From CAYUYM01 sp964449305 (GTDB lineage Bacteria; Bacteroidota; Ignavibacteria; SZUA-365; CAYQST01): a DNA stretch of 10,177 nt. Under the pieces are notes generated by a model. That model had not been told where the DNA came from, ran no database searches, and was given only the letters and a program-made list of their open reading frames with translations. The position numbers were made by a program, and so were the translations under genes. The stretch spans positions 1-10,177 of the forward strand of contig CAYUYM010000129.1 of assembly GCA_964449305.1 (NCBI GenBank), in the 5' to 3' direction. Of this stretch, positions 1 through 7,197 are shown piece by piece (positions within the stretch are counted from its first letter, which is position 1; each line of letters begins with the position of its first letter).

Positions 1-1286
1 TTGCCGTTGTTCAGGGTCTCCGCAGCTAGTGTCAGATACACGGGGCCGTGGGGGCTTCCGGCATCGAGGTCCATCCGTGCCTCTTCAACACCCCGGAGGT
101 TCGTGATCACCACGGTTGCCGGTCGAGGAACAGATGCCGAGATCTCCAGCACTGCGTGTGAGCTGATCACTGTCGGAAACACGCTCATGGCGAGGGGGCT
201 ACACTCAGGGACCATTCCATCGTCCACACCGACAACAAAATTGCTGTGCTTCAGCAGTGTGCCATTGGCGCCTGCGATGTAGGCCACCTTGGTCTGATTC
301 GGGGGAAACGTGACAGCATTGAGGTTCTCTCCGGAGGGATGATGCTCCACCTGCCAATGTTCGCCACGATCTGCCGTGGTGAGAATGGCCCCCTGGTCGC
401 CAACAATCACGCCGGTGTCACTGCACATGGGAAACACCACGTCGTTCAACTTCGCGGTCGTCCCGGAAGGGACCAGGGTCCACGCCAAGCCTGCATCTGT
501 GGTCTTCAGTATGGTGCCGTTTTCCCCCACCGCAAACCAATCAGTCCGCGAAAGAGCCGTGATTCCGTACAGCGCCGCCGAGGTTGGAACACGCAACGGG
601 TACCATGTCGCCCCGGCGTCGCTCGTTCCCACACCGCTGTAGGGCGGTGACACCTCGATGCTCTGTGATCCCATGATGAGACCGGTGCTGTCGTCATGGA
701 AATGGATGCACCGCATGATGAACAGCTCACCACTGAGCAGCTTCCTCATGGTCCACTGTGGCCCCTCGCACTTCCATACCTCATTGATCCGGATGCTGGC
801 CTTGGTGGAAAAGAAGAGATATCCCGTGGAAGGACTGACCGGGAAATGCGCCCTGCATTCCGACACATTCCATTGATTCAACTGCTGAGACCATGCCCGC
901 AGCCGGGCGATCTGCTCGCCTGGGACACTCCCATCGCGCGAGGTGAGCACCACGCCCACGGTCTTGTTGTCGACCAGATCGTCCTCCGTGCCGGTGATCA
1001 CAATATCCCTGCCGAAGCCACGTGCATGCACAGATTGAAACCCCGTCACCCGTGCCGATCCGGGCTGCGCGTGTGTCCATGTCACACCACCATCCGTTGT
1101 GAGCAACAGATCCTTCATTGCGCCTGCAACATACCCCTCCCTGTCATTTTCCGGGAAAGTCACCGCAATCAGATTCCTGGGTGACGTGGAATTCAAGGCC
1201 ACCCATTGGGCAGGAATGGTCGCCGGAAGCAGGAACACCAGAACGTGGATGCACGCGCTGAGCATGAATGTGCGATGGTGAGACAT
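1..1286 (-). CDS. Secreted YCF48/BNR-repeat protein with probable T9SS C-terminal sorting domain (partial, 3' end beyond window)
   Basis: The frame is open from the ATG at 1286 to the window edge (428 codons, no stop), so the C-terminus is missing. A GGAGA Shine-Dalgarno lies 7 nt upstream. Residues 1-26 look like a signal peptide: short basic start, hydrophobic core around MLSACIHVLVFLLPA, cleavage near IPAQ. The mature part has several blades of the YCF48/BNR (sortilin-like propeller) type, with repeated patterns such as GYVAGAMKDLLLTTDGG (51-67), FAVGENGTILKTTDAGLAW (251-269), GVIVGDQGAILTTADRGEHW (292-311) and YIAGANGTLLKH (336-347). From about residue 366 (MSVFPT..., then VVITNLRGVEEARMDL) the sequence resembles the beta-sandwich type A sorting domain of T9SS cargo; perhaps the last 20 residues are cut off. 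Family knowledge suggests export across the outer membrane and surface attachment or release. The ligand or partner is unknown. It is divergent from the lipoprotein at 1467. Confidence 0.85.
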   Translation of the reverse strand, partial: MSHHRTFMLSACIHVLVFLLPATIPAQWVALNSTSPRNLIAVTFPENDREGYVAGAMKDLLLTTDGGVTWTHAQPGSARVTGFQSVHARGFGRDIVITGTEDDLVDNKTVGVVLTSRDGSVPGEQIARLRAWSQQLNQWNVSECRAHFPVSPSTGYLFFSTKASIRINEVWKCEGPQWTMRKLLSGELFIMRCIHFHDDSTGLIMGSQSIEVSPPYSGVGTSDAGATWYPLRVPTSAALYGITALSRTDWFAVGENGTILKTTDAGLAWTLVPSGTTAKLNDVVFPMCSDTGVIVGDQGAILTTADRGEHWQVEHHPSGENLNAVTFPPNQTKVAYIAGANGTLLKHSNFVVGVDDGMVPECSPLAMSVFPTVISSHAVLEISASVPRPATVVITNLRGVEEARMDLDAGSPHGPVYLTLAAETLNNG

Positions 1287-1466
1287 GGCAGGTTCTCCGA
1301 TTTGGTGTGCTGTCCGATTCGAGGAAAGATAATGCAATTGCGGATGGATTATCCCTGCCTCCTTCACTCTTCACTCCCCCCCCACACACGCCCCGCAATT
1401 CCATCTTTCACCGGCAGATCGTACATTGCGTTTCCTTCACTTCACCCACCCTGATCGGACTGCCCC
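1287..1466. promoter_or_regulatory. Divergent intergenic region between two exported-protein genes, with a C8 tract
   Basis: These 180 bp must hold the promoters of both flanking genes. On the minus strand TATCTTTC (1331-1324) is a weak match to the Bacteroidetes -7 element TAnnTTTG, 37 nt before the ATG at 1286. On the plus strand TACATTGC (1422-1429) is a similarly weak candidate for the gene at 1467. I could not find convincing -33 partners. There are two tandem copies of TTCACTC (1363-1376), running into a run of eight Cs (1376-1383). No Shine-Dalgarno is visible before the plus-strand ATG. Promoter assignments are tentative. Confidence 0.3.
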
Positions 1467-2540
1467 ATGAAGCGTTTGGCTCTTTTCCCGGTTCTGATGC
1501 TCACCACCCTTCTCATCCAGACCGGCTGCAGGAACACCACCACGGCTCCGGAGGATCTCGATCCTCCGAAGATCGCCTTCGTCAAGCCCCTGTCGGAGGA
1601 TGCCTTCGGAACAGGCACCATGGCTGTCGACATGACCATCGCCGACAATGTGGCCGTCAAGCAGGTGGACCTCTACATCGACAATGGGGCCACACCGGTT
1701 GCGACTCTCACGGCCGCCCCATGGACGGTGGACATCTCCCTGGCCGCCTTCAGCGACACGCTGCACCTGCTCACCGCCAAGGCGGTGGATGCCGCTGGCA
1801 ACCGTGGCGTTGCGTCCGTGGCCTTCTGGAAAGGCGAGCGCAGGAATGATGAGTTCCGACGCATGCCCCTCGTGGAAATCCTCACCTCGGCCAACTGCAC
1901 CAACTGCCCCGGCGCCAACGAGCAGTTCAAGGAGAAGCTCATCGAACTCGGCATCAAGGACCGCGTGTCGGTCATCAAATACCACACCTGGTGGCCCCGC
2001 AAGACGGACTCCCTCTACAAGCTCACCCAGGCGCTCGTCCGCCCACGCACGTACTGGCTCTTCGCGCCCATGACCGACGATCAGTTCACATCCCCCATCG
2101 CTTGGGTCGATGGCAGCATGATGGCCAACAAGGGCGGCGACTGGGCCGTGAAATCCAACAGCGACATCTTTCAGCGCGCCGAGGCTCGCATCGACATCAC
2201 GCAGCGTGCCCTCCTGAATGGCGACATCGAGCTCACGATCAAGGTCAAGGGCCTCTCCGCCTCCAAGTACAACGATCTCCGCCTTCACACGGTCGTCACC
2301 GAAAGCCTCATCAACTACAACGACGGCAACTCGGAGTGGGAGCACAATGATGTGATGAAGCTCATGATCCCGGACTCCGAGGGATCCCCCGTGACCATCA
2401 CCGACGGTTCGGAGACCACGTTCACCCGCACCTTCACCATCGGTACCGGCTGGGTGCGCGCCAACCTCAAGGCGGTCGTCTTCCTCCAGGCCAACAGTGC
2501 CAAGACGGTGCTCCAGTCCGCCTCCGTGGCCATCAACTGA
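1467..2540 (+). CDS. Omp28-like lipoprotein with Ig-like and CxxC thioredoxin-like domains
   Basis: This 357-residue protein begins with a lipoprotein signal: MKR, hydrophobic core LALFPVLMLTTLLI, then QTG-C with Cys21 as the likely lipidated residue. The lipobox has Gln at -3 rather than Leu, which is loose but tolerated in this phylum. Residues 33-121 (PPKIAFVKPLSEDAF..., VKQVDLYIDNG, TAKAVDAAGNRG) look like a bacterial Ig-like domain. Residues 134-225 start with PLVEILTSANCTNCPGAN, a thioredoxin-like strand followed by a C-T-N-C motif (Cys144, Cys147), as in the Omp28 and related thiol-fold surface proteins. Residues about 235-357 form a beta-rich domain with VVTESLINYNDG and WEHNDVMKL, typical of the Omp28 C-terminal part (VxTE...hN.V). 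Probable location is the outer membrane. A redox or disulfide-binding role is inference only; many family members have no known function. Monocistronic, divergent from the gene ending at 1286 and convergent with the methyltransferase gene. Confidence 0.85.
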   Translation: MKRLALFPVLMLTTLLIQTGCRNTTTAPEDLDPPKIAFVKPLSEDAFGTGTMAVDMTIADNVAVKQVDLYIDNGATPVATLTAAPWTVDISLAAFSDTLHLLTAKAVDAAGNRGVASVAFWKGERRNDEFRRMPLVEILTSANCTNCPGANEQFKEKLIELGIKDRVSVIKYHTWWPRKTDSLYKLTQALVRPRTYWLFAPMTDDQFTSPIAWVDGSMMANKGGDWAVKSNSDIFQRAEARIDITQRALLNGDIELTIKVKGLSASKYNDLRLHTVVTESLINYNDGNSEWEHNDVMKLMIPDSEGSPVTITDGSETTFTRTFTIGTGWVRANLKAVVFLQANSAKTVLQSASVAIN

Positions 2541-2563
2541 TCCCTGCCGTCTGATCCCATGCT

Positions 2564-2590
2564 CCGGCTGTGACACGTCACCGGCGTTTT
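2564..2590 (+). terminator. Possible Rho-independent terminator after the lipoprotein gene
   Basis: Twenty-four bases after the stop codon at 2540, an imperfect hairpin can form: GTGA (2570-2573) with TCAC (2578-2581), extended across a small bulge by CCGG pairing with CCGG, followed by GCGTTTT (2584-2590). The T-tract is only four bases, so termination may be weak. The remaining bases to 2773 show no convincing gene or second hairpin. It would separate two convergent transcription units. Confidence 0.35.
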
Positions 2591-2773
2591 ACAGCAATCC
2601 CATCTTCGCCTTTCTCCACACGCTTCCTTGCCCCGCTGTGCTGCTTCGAGCCATGCAGGGTGCCGGAATGGACGCCTCCCCGCGCCCGCACGGAACGTTT
2701 CTCCCACACCCCGGCGGACACGCGGCGCGAACACTCCTCCTCCCATGCGGCACTGAACAACCGTCGGGGCGCC

Positions 2774-3577
2774 TCACCGCTCGATCAATGTTGCTCCCAG
2801 CGCCCAGGCCGCGATGGCCACGGTGTGCGCCACATTGAGGCTGTCCACGCCGCGATGCATGGGGATGGACCACTGCTCGGTGCATGTGTCGAGCGCCTCA
2901 GCGGTGAGTCCGTGCCCCTCGCTGCCGAACAGCACGCAGGTGACGCCTCCGCCGACGGAGGGGACGAGCCTGCTGCCACCGCGCGGCGTGGTGCCGATGA
3001 TCCTCCATCCCCCGCTCTCACGCCGCTCGCGCAGCCAGGCAACCAGACGCGGCACACGGATGATGGGCAGATCGAAGATGGTCCCCATCGAGACGCGCAC
3101 GCTGCGGCGCAGCCAGGGGTTGGTGGAATCCTCCCCCACGACGAGGGCCGACACACCGAGCCCCGCGCAGGAGCGCGAGATCATGCCCATGTTCTCCGCA
3201 TCGGCGATGCCTTCCAGGGCCACCACCAGGCCTCCGTCGGGCACGGCGGGCTGCGTCTCCGGGATGCGCCCGATGGCCATCACACTCTTGTGCATCGTGA
3301 AGCCGGTGATCGTCTCGAGCAGTTCCGGGGGACCAAGAAACACGTCCACCTCCCCGCCCGGGCGCCCGAGGATGTCCGCCTTCAGCGTGTCCCACCATTC
3401 CGGTGTCAGGAGAAACGACACGATGCCGACATCCGAGGCGAGGAGACGGCGCACCACCTTCTCACTCTCAGCCACAAAGCATCCGCGGGACCAGTGGTGC
3501 GTGTTCTCGCGCAGCGACGTGTACATCTCCAGCGCGGGATCGTGGAGCGATGCGATCGGGACGAGGCGCGCATCCAT
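2774..3577 (-). CDS. SpoU/TrmH-family (SPOUT) RNA 2'-O-methyltransferase
   Basis: A 267-residue SPOUT methyltransferase, expected to transfer methyl from S-adenosylmethionine to a ribose 2'-OH in rRNA or tRNA in the cytoplasm. The three SpoU motifs are clear: motif 1 ALEGIADAENMGMISRS (120-136, with Asn129 and catalytic-type Arg135), motif 2 LFGSEGHGL (216-224, Glu220) and motif 3 IPMHRGVDSLNVA (238-250, Asn248), whose knot binds the cofactor. The N-terminal 100 residues, with RGCFVAESEKVVRRLL, resemble the SpoU substrate-binding domain, although the usual VEG is replaced by VAESEK. The exact target nucleotide cannot be read from sequence, so no symbol is given. The ATG at 3577 overlaps the stop of the upstream DUF445 gene by one base (TGATG). 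An in-frame GTG at 3580 (GTGA overlap) is an alternative that adds one residue. No good Shine-Dalgarno is visible, so translational coupling is likely. Confidence 0.9.
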   Translation of the reverse strand: MDARLVPIASLHDPALEMYTSLRENTHHWSRGCFVAESEKVVRRLLASDVGIVSFLLTPEWWDTLKADILGRPGGEVDVFLGPPELLETITGFTMHKSVMAIGRIPETQPAVPDGGLVVALEGIADAENMGMISRSCAGLGVSALVVGEDSTNPWLRRSVRVSMGTIFDLPIIRVPRLVAWLRERRESGGWRIIGTTPRGGSRLVPSVGGGVTCVLFGSEGHGLTAEALDTCTEQWSIPMHRGVDSLNVAHTVAIAAWALGATLIER

Positions 3578-4836
3578 CACAGCACCCCGCGAAGGAGGAA
3601 AAGGAGCGCCCCGACGATGCCGCCGATCACCGCACCGTTGACGCGGATGTACTGCAGGTCCGCACCAACGCGCGACTCGATGAGGCGGACGAGGTCGCGG
3701 TCGTCAAGGGCGTCGAGATTGTCACGCACGATGCGGCCGATCTCCCCGTGATTCGCATCGAGGAAGTCGAGCACGCGGTCCTTTATCCAGCGTTCGGCTT
3801 CTGCCGCCCTGCCGGTGTCCGCCTGCATGGACGGGAGCATGGCATCGATGATCGCATCCACCCGACCGATGATGAGGGATGCATCGGCATCGAGATCCGC
3901 AACCATCCACGCAACCACATCCGTGCCCGCCTGCCGCAGCCAGGCGTCGAAGGCCTCGGAGTTCAGCGCGGCGAGGATGCGCTGGCTCACTGCTGAGCGC
4001 GCCTCGGCGTCCCCATCCAGGCGGGCGAGCATGGACAGCGCCCACGCATCCACCACCGGGCGGAAGGGATGCTCCGGATCGGCGAGGATCTCGTCCGCCT
4101 GCTGCCCGACGGTGGCGCAGAGGGAGGTCGCGAGGTCGTCGTAGGACAGCGTGCCCGTGCGCTCCGCCAGCCAGCGGCCGATGCGCCGCATGGGGGTGGC
4201 CGCATACGCATACGCCGCATCGTGCAGCTTCGCCGCCAGCAGGGCGTGCAGCTCGGCGGAGGCGAGCCATCCGGGGGCGGAACGCAGCACCCCGTCGAGG
4301 AGTGTCTGCATCCAGCGGTGCTCCACGGCGAAGCGCCCCACACGCTCCACGGCCCGCATCAGATCGTCGGGGGTGAGCAGGCCGGCGGCGCGGGATCGCA
4401 GAAGGTGGACAAGCTCGTCCGTGTCCACGGCCCGCAGGCTCCCCCGCAGGAGCGACCGGAGGAGATCCCGCACAGCACGGCGGTTGGACGGCGTGGTGAG
4501 CCAGGCTGCGACGATCGGTGCGATGTGCACCTGTTCCACGCGGACGCGGAGGGATTCCTTGCGGAGCCAGGAATTCTGCACCGTCTCCACTATGCCGTCG
4601 GTGAGGCGGCGCCGGTGACGCGGGATGATGGCGGTGTGCGGGATGGGGATGCCGAACGGGTGGCGGAACAACGCCACCACGGCGAACCAGTCGGCGAGGC
4701 CGCCGATCATCGCAGCCTCGGCAAAGGCATGGAGCAGCGCGCCGATGAAGGAGTCGCGGAACGGCAGGGTGGCAGCAAAGAGCACTGCAGCGGCTGCCAG
4801 CGAGGCGGGAGCAAGTATCCGGGCGGGCCGTTTCAT
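3577..4836 (-). CDS. DUF445 family membrane protein (YjiN-like)
   Basis: A 419-residue protein of the DUF445 family, whose biochemical role is not known. It has a predicted N-terminal membrane segment (residues 7-26, ILAPASLAAAAVLFAATLPF). The family signature follows: AEAAMIGGLADWFAVVALFR (39-58), then IPIPHTAIIPRH (63-74). A long, mostly helical, charged middle part comes next, and a C-terminal hydrophobic segment (about 400-419, NGAVIGGIVGALLFLLRG) ends only two residues before the stop. Two terminal anchors with a large soluble domain between them is the usual family plan. The open frame extends up to an ATG at 4890, but those 18 extra codons are made of a 7-bp tandem repeat and encode a low-complexity HHSPTTNQPP stretch unlike the family. 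I therefore place the start at 4836 (MKRPARIL). Neither start has a well-placed Shine-Dalgarno. It overlaps the methyltransferase gene downstream. Confidence 0.85.
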   Translation of the reverse strand: MKRPARILAPASLAAAAVLFAATLPFRDSFIGALLHAFAEAAMIGGLADWFAVVALFRHPFGIPIPHTAIIPRHRRRLTDGIVETVQNSWLRKESLRVRVEQVHIAPIVAAWLTTPSNRRAVRDLLRSLLRGSLRAVDTDELVHLLRSRAAGLLTPDDLMRAVERVGRFAVEHRWMQTLLDGVLRSAPGWLASAELHALLAAKLHDAAYAYAATPMRRIGRWLAERTGTLSYDDLATSLCATVGQQADEILADPEHPFRPVVDAWALSMLARLDGDAEARSAVSQRILAALNSEAFDAWLRQAGTDVVAWMVADLDADASLIIGRVDAIIDAMLPSMQADTGRAAEAERWIKDRVLDFLDANHGEIGRIVRDNLDALDDRDLVRLIESRVGADLQYIRVNGAVIGGIVGALLFLLRGVL

Positions 4837-4843
4837 CGGTGGT

Positions 4844-4878
4844 TGGTTGGTGGTTGGTGAATGGTGAACGGTGAACGG
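4844..4878 (-). repeat. 7-bp tandem repeat array (CCGTTCA / CCAACCA variants), five units
   Basis: On the minus strand, five contiguous heptamers are readable from 4878 down to 4844: CCGTTCA twice, CCATTCA once and CCAACCA twice. The array ends 7 bp before the chosen ATG of the DUF445 gene, so it occupies the place of its ribosome-binding region. The units share the frame CC..(T/C)CA. If translated from the upstream ATG, it gives the low-complexity run FTVHHSPTTNQ, a pattern I know as a false N-terminal extension in annotated genomes. Confidence 0.8.
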
Positions 4879-4921
4879 GGGAAACGTCATTTCCCTGTTT
4901 CACGCGCATCCTTCCCGTCCC

Positions 4922-4961
4922 TTCAACTCCTCAACTCTTGAACTCTTCAACTCTTCAACTC
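4922..4961 (-). repeat. Octamer tandem repeat array, five units of GAGTTGAA type
   Basis: On the minus strand 4961-4922 contains five perfectly phased octamers: GAGTTGAA, GAGTTGAA, GAGTTCAA, GAGTTGAG, GAGTTGAA. It lies 10 bp after the stop of the helicase gene and 86 bp before the DUF445 ATG. It is the longest clean array of a repeat that recurs near 8812, 9136, 9794 and 10036, but lacks the GGACGCGGAACG tail found at three of those sites. Confidence 0.85.
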
Positions 4962-4970
4962 AGCCATTCC

Positions 4971-7196
4971 CTACAGCACCCTCAGTTTCGCGAATTTGAG
5001 GATGAGTGTCTTCTTGCCGACAGATTCAAACACGACCACCACGCGCGCGGCATCGCCGCTGCCCTCGATGGCGAGCACCGATCCGCGGCCAAAGGTTTCG
5101 TGCATCACCTTCGTGCCCTTGCGGATGTCGGGTTCGATCTGCGAGTAGGAGAAATCGGACTCCTGCGAATGTTCGCTGCGGGATGGCGGGCGCTTGGGGG
5201 GCGTGTTCCAGGAGAAGCTTGTCTGCGCCTTGGGCGCCGACCTGCGCGTCTCCACCGACGAGCGTTTCACGGCAGCCTCACGCAGCACCACGCTGTCGTC
5301 GAGCTCGAGGAGGAAGCGTGACGGAAGCTGCTCCATGCGCTCGCCCCACACGAGGCGCGTGCGCGCATGGCTGATGCACAGGGTGTCCATCGCGCGTGTC
5401 ATGCCCACATAGCAGAGGCGGCGTTCCTCCTCCACCTCGTCCCGTTGCACGGACATGGACGAGGGGAAGAGTCCCTCCTCCATGCCGGCGAGGAACACGA
5501 CGGGGAACTCGAGGCCCTTGGCCGCATGGAGGGTCATGAGCGTCACGGCATTGCGTTCACTGTCCATCGTGTCGATGTCGGCGATGAGGGAGGCCTCGGT
5601 GAGGAAGCTCTCGAGGCTGTTCTGCCCGTCGTCGTTGCGGTAGTCCACCATGGCGGAGAGGAGTTCCTGGATGTTCTCGAGCCGCGCCATGGAATCTGCG
5701 GAGCCGTCGAGCTTGTAGGTCTCCACCACGCCGAGCTCGTCGGTGAGGGACGCGGCGAGCTCGCCGGCGGACATGTGGTCGCGCATGGCGGTGTATTTGC
5801 GGACGAGGGCGGTGAAGGTGCCGATCTTGGCCACAGTGGCCGCGCCGATGGAGGCGATGTCGGCGGCCTGTTCCGCCGCCTGGTAGAACGAGATGCCGTG
5901 GTCCTGGGCGTGGGCGCGGATGCGCCCGACAGTGGTGGCACCGATGCCGCGCTGCGGGAAGTTGATGACGCGGGCAGCGGCCTCGTCGTCGCTCGGGTTG
6001 ATGCAAAGCCGCAGGTAGGCGAGCAGGTCCTTGACCTCCTTGCGCTTGTAGAACGCGAGGCCGCCCACGATCACGTAGGGGATGCCCATCCGCCGCAGCC
6101 CATCCTCGATGGCACGGGACTGCGCATTGGTGCGGTAGAGCACGGCGAAGTCCTTGAGCTGGAGCTTCTTTCTGCGGCCGATCTCCTGCATGGTGCGGAT
6201 GATCTTCTTCGCCTCGTCCTGCTCATCGGTGCATTCCATCACGATGACGGGATCGCCTGCGCCGTTCTCCGTCCAGAGCGTCTTCGGAATCTGCTTCTCA
6301 TTGCGCTTGATGACGGAGTCGGCGGCGGTGAGGATGCGCCGGGTGGAGCGGTAGTTCTGTTCGAGGCGGAAGGTCTGCACGCCCGTGAAATGCTGCTCGA
6401 AGTCGAGGATGTTCGTGATGTCGGCGCCGCGGAAGGCGTAGATGCTTTGTGCATCGTCGCCCACGACGCAGATGTTCTGGTGGGCGGCGGCGAGGCGGCG
6501 GACGATCTGGTACTGGGCGCGGTTCGTGTCCTGATACTCATCGATGAGGATGTACCGGAACTGCTGCTGATAGTGGGCGAGTGTGTCGGGATGCTCGTCG
6601 AAGAGGCGGATGGGATGGAGGAGCAGATCGTCGAAGTCCATGGCGTTGGCCGCGGTGAGGCGTTTCTGGTACTCCTCAAACACGTGCGACACCTTTTCAT
6701 CAAAGATGTCGACGGCGGTGTTGGCGAGGTCGGCCGGCGTTTTCATGCGGTTCTTCGCATGGCTGATGCGGGCATGGACAGCGGAGGGCTGCACCTGCTG
6801 GATGCTGGTGCGGGAATCCTGGAGGATGGTTTTAATGAGGGCGTTGGCATCCTCGGTGTCGTAGATTGTGAAGTTCCGCTGGAAGCCGAGCTTCTCCGCC
6901 TCGCGCCGGAGGAGCCGGGCGAACATGGCGTGGAAGGTGCCCATCCAGATGTGCCGCGCATCGCCATTGACCACCACCTGCTCGATGCGTTCACGCATCT
7001 CGCGCGCGGCCTTGTTGGTGAAGGTGAGCGCGAGGATGTTGAACGGAGGCACGCCCACATGGAGAAGGTGGGCGATGCGGTAGGTGAGGACGCGCGTCTT
7101 GCCGCTGCCGGCGCCGGCGATGATCATCACCGGGCCGTCGAGTGCCTCCACCGCCTGACGCTGGACGGGATTGAGTTCCTTCAGGAATTTCGGCAT
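4971..7196 (-). CDS. pcrA: ATP-dependent DNA helicase, UvrD/PcrA (superfamily 1A)
   Basis: A 741-residue 3'-5' DNA helicase of the UvrD/Rep/PcrA group, acting in nucleotide excision repair, mismatch repair and clearance of replication blocks. All canonical motifs are present in order: Q motif LNPVQRQAV (8-16), Walker A GAGSGKT (28-34), Ia LALTFTNKAA (55-64), Ib GTFHAM (86-91), II LIDEYQD (217-223), III VVGDDAQSIYAFRGA (244-258), IV FRLEQNYRST (276-285), V LMTLHAAKGLEFPVVF (553-568) and VI RRLCYVGMTRA (592-602). After a low-complexity linker (about 641-690, rich in Ser, Arg and Pro), the C-terminus has GTKVMHETFGRGSVLAIEG, the Tudor-like PcrA tail that contacts RNA polymerase in studied species. 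Length is as expected for the family. The ATG lies 1 nt after the lysS stop, and AAGGGG at the end of lysS serves as its Shine-Dalgarno, so the two are almost certainly co-transcribed. UvrD is an equally fair name. Confidence 0.96.
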   Translation of the reverse strand: MPKFLKELNPVQRQAVEALDGPVMIIAGAGSGKTRVLTYRIAHLLHVGVPPFNILALTFTNKAAREMRERIEQVVVNGDARHIWMGTFHAMFARLLRREAEKLGFQRNFTIYDTEDANALIKTILQDSRTSIQQVQPSAVHARISHAKNRMKTPADLANTAVDIFDEKVSHVFEEYQKRLTAANAMDFDDLLLHPIRLFDEHPDTLAHYQQQFRYILIDEYQDTNRAQYQIVRRLAAAHQNICVVGDDAQSIYAFRGADITNILDFEQHFTGVQTFRLEQNYRSTRRILTAADSVIKRNEKQIPKTLWTENGAGDPVIVMECTDEQDEAKKIIRTMQEIGRRKKLQLKDFAVLYRTNAQSRAIEDGLRRMGIPYVIVGGLAFYKRKEVKDLLAYLRLCINPSDDEAAARVINFPQRGIGATTVGRIRAHAQDHGISFYQAAEQAADIASIGAATVAKIGTFTALVRKYTAMRDHMSAGELAASLTDELGVVETYKLDGSADSMARLENIQELLSAMVDYRNDDGQNSLESFLTEASLIADIDTMDSERNAVTLMTLHAAKGLEFPVVFLAGMEEGLFPSSMSVQRDEVEEERRLCYVGMTRAMDTLCISHARTRLVWGERMEQLPSRFLLELDDSVVLREAAVKRSSVETRRSAPKAQTSFSWNTPPKRPPSRSEHSQESDFSYSQIEPDIRKGTKVMHETFGRGSVLAIEGSGDAARVVVVFESVGKKTLILKFAKLRVL

Positions 7197-7197
7197 G

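Noticed and set aside
1437..2576. 379-codon minus-strand open frame opposite the lipoprotein gene
   Set aside because: The plus-strand frame has a signal peptide, CxxC motif and sensible domain order; the minus frame has none.
2591..2773. Small gene between the convergent lipoprotein and methyltransferase genes
   Set aside because: The short frames here lack a ribosome-binding site and look like non-coding GC-rich sequence.
2570..3751. 393-codon plus-strand open frame opposite the methyltransferase gene
   Set aside because: Antisense to a gene with all three SpoU motifs; no domain recognised.
4922..4961. CRISPR array
   Set aside because: Octamers are contiguous with no spacers, and no cas gene is near.
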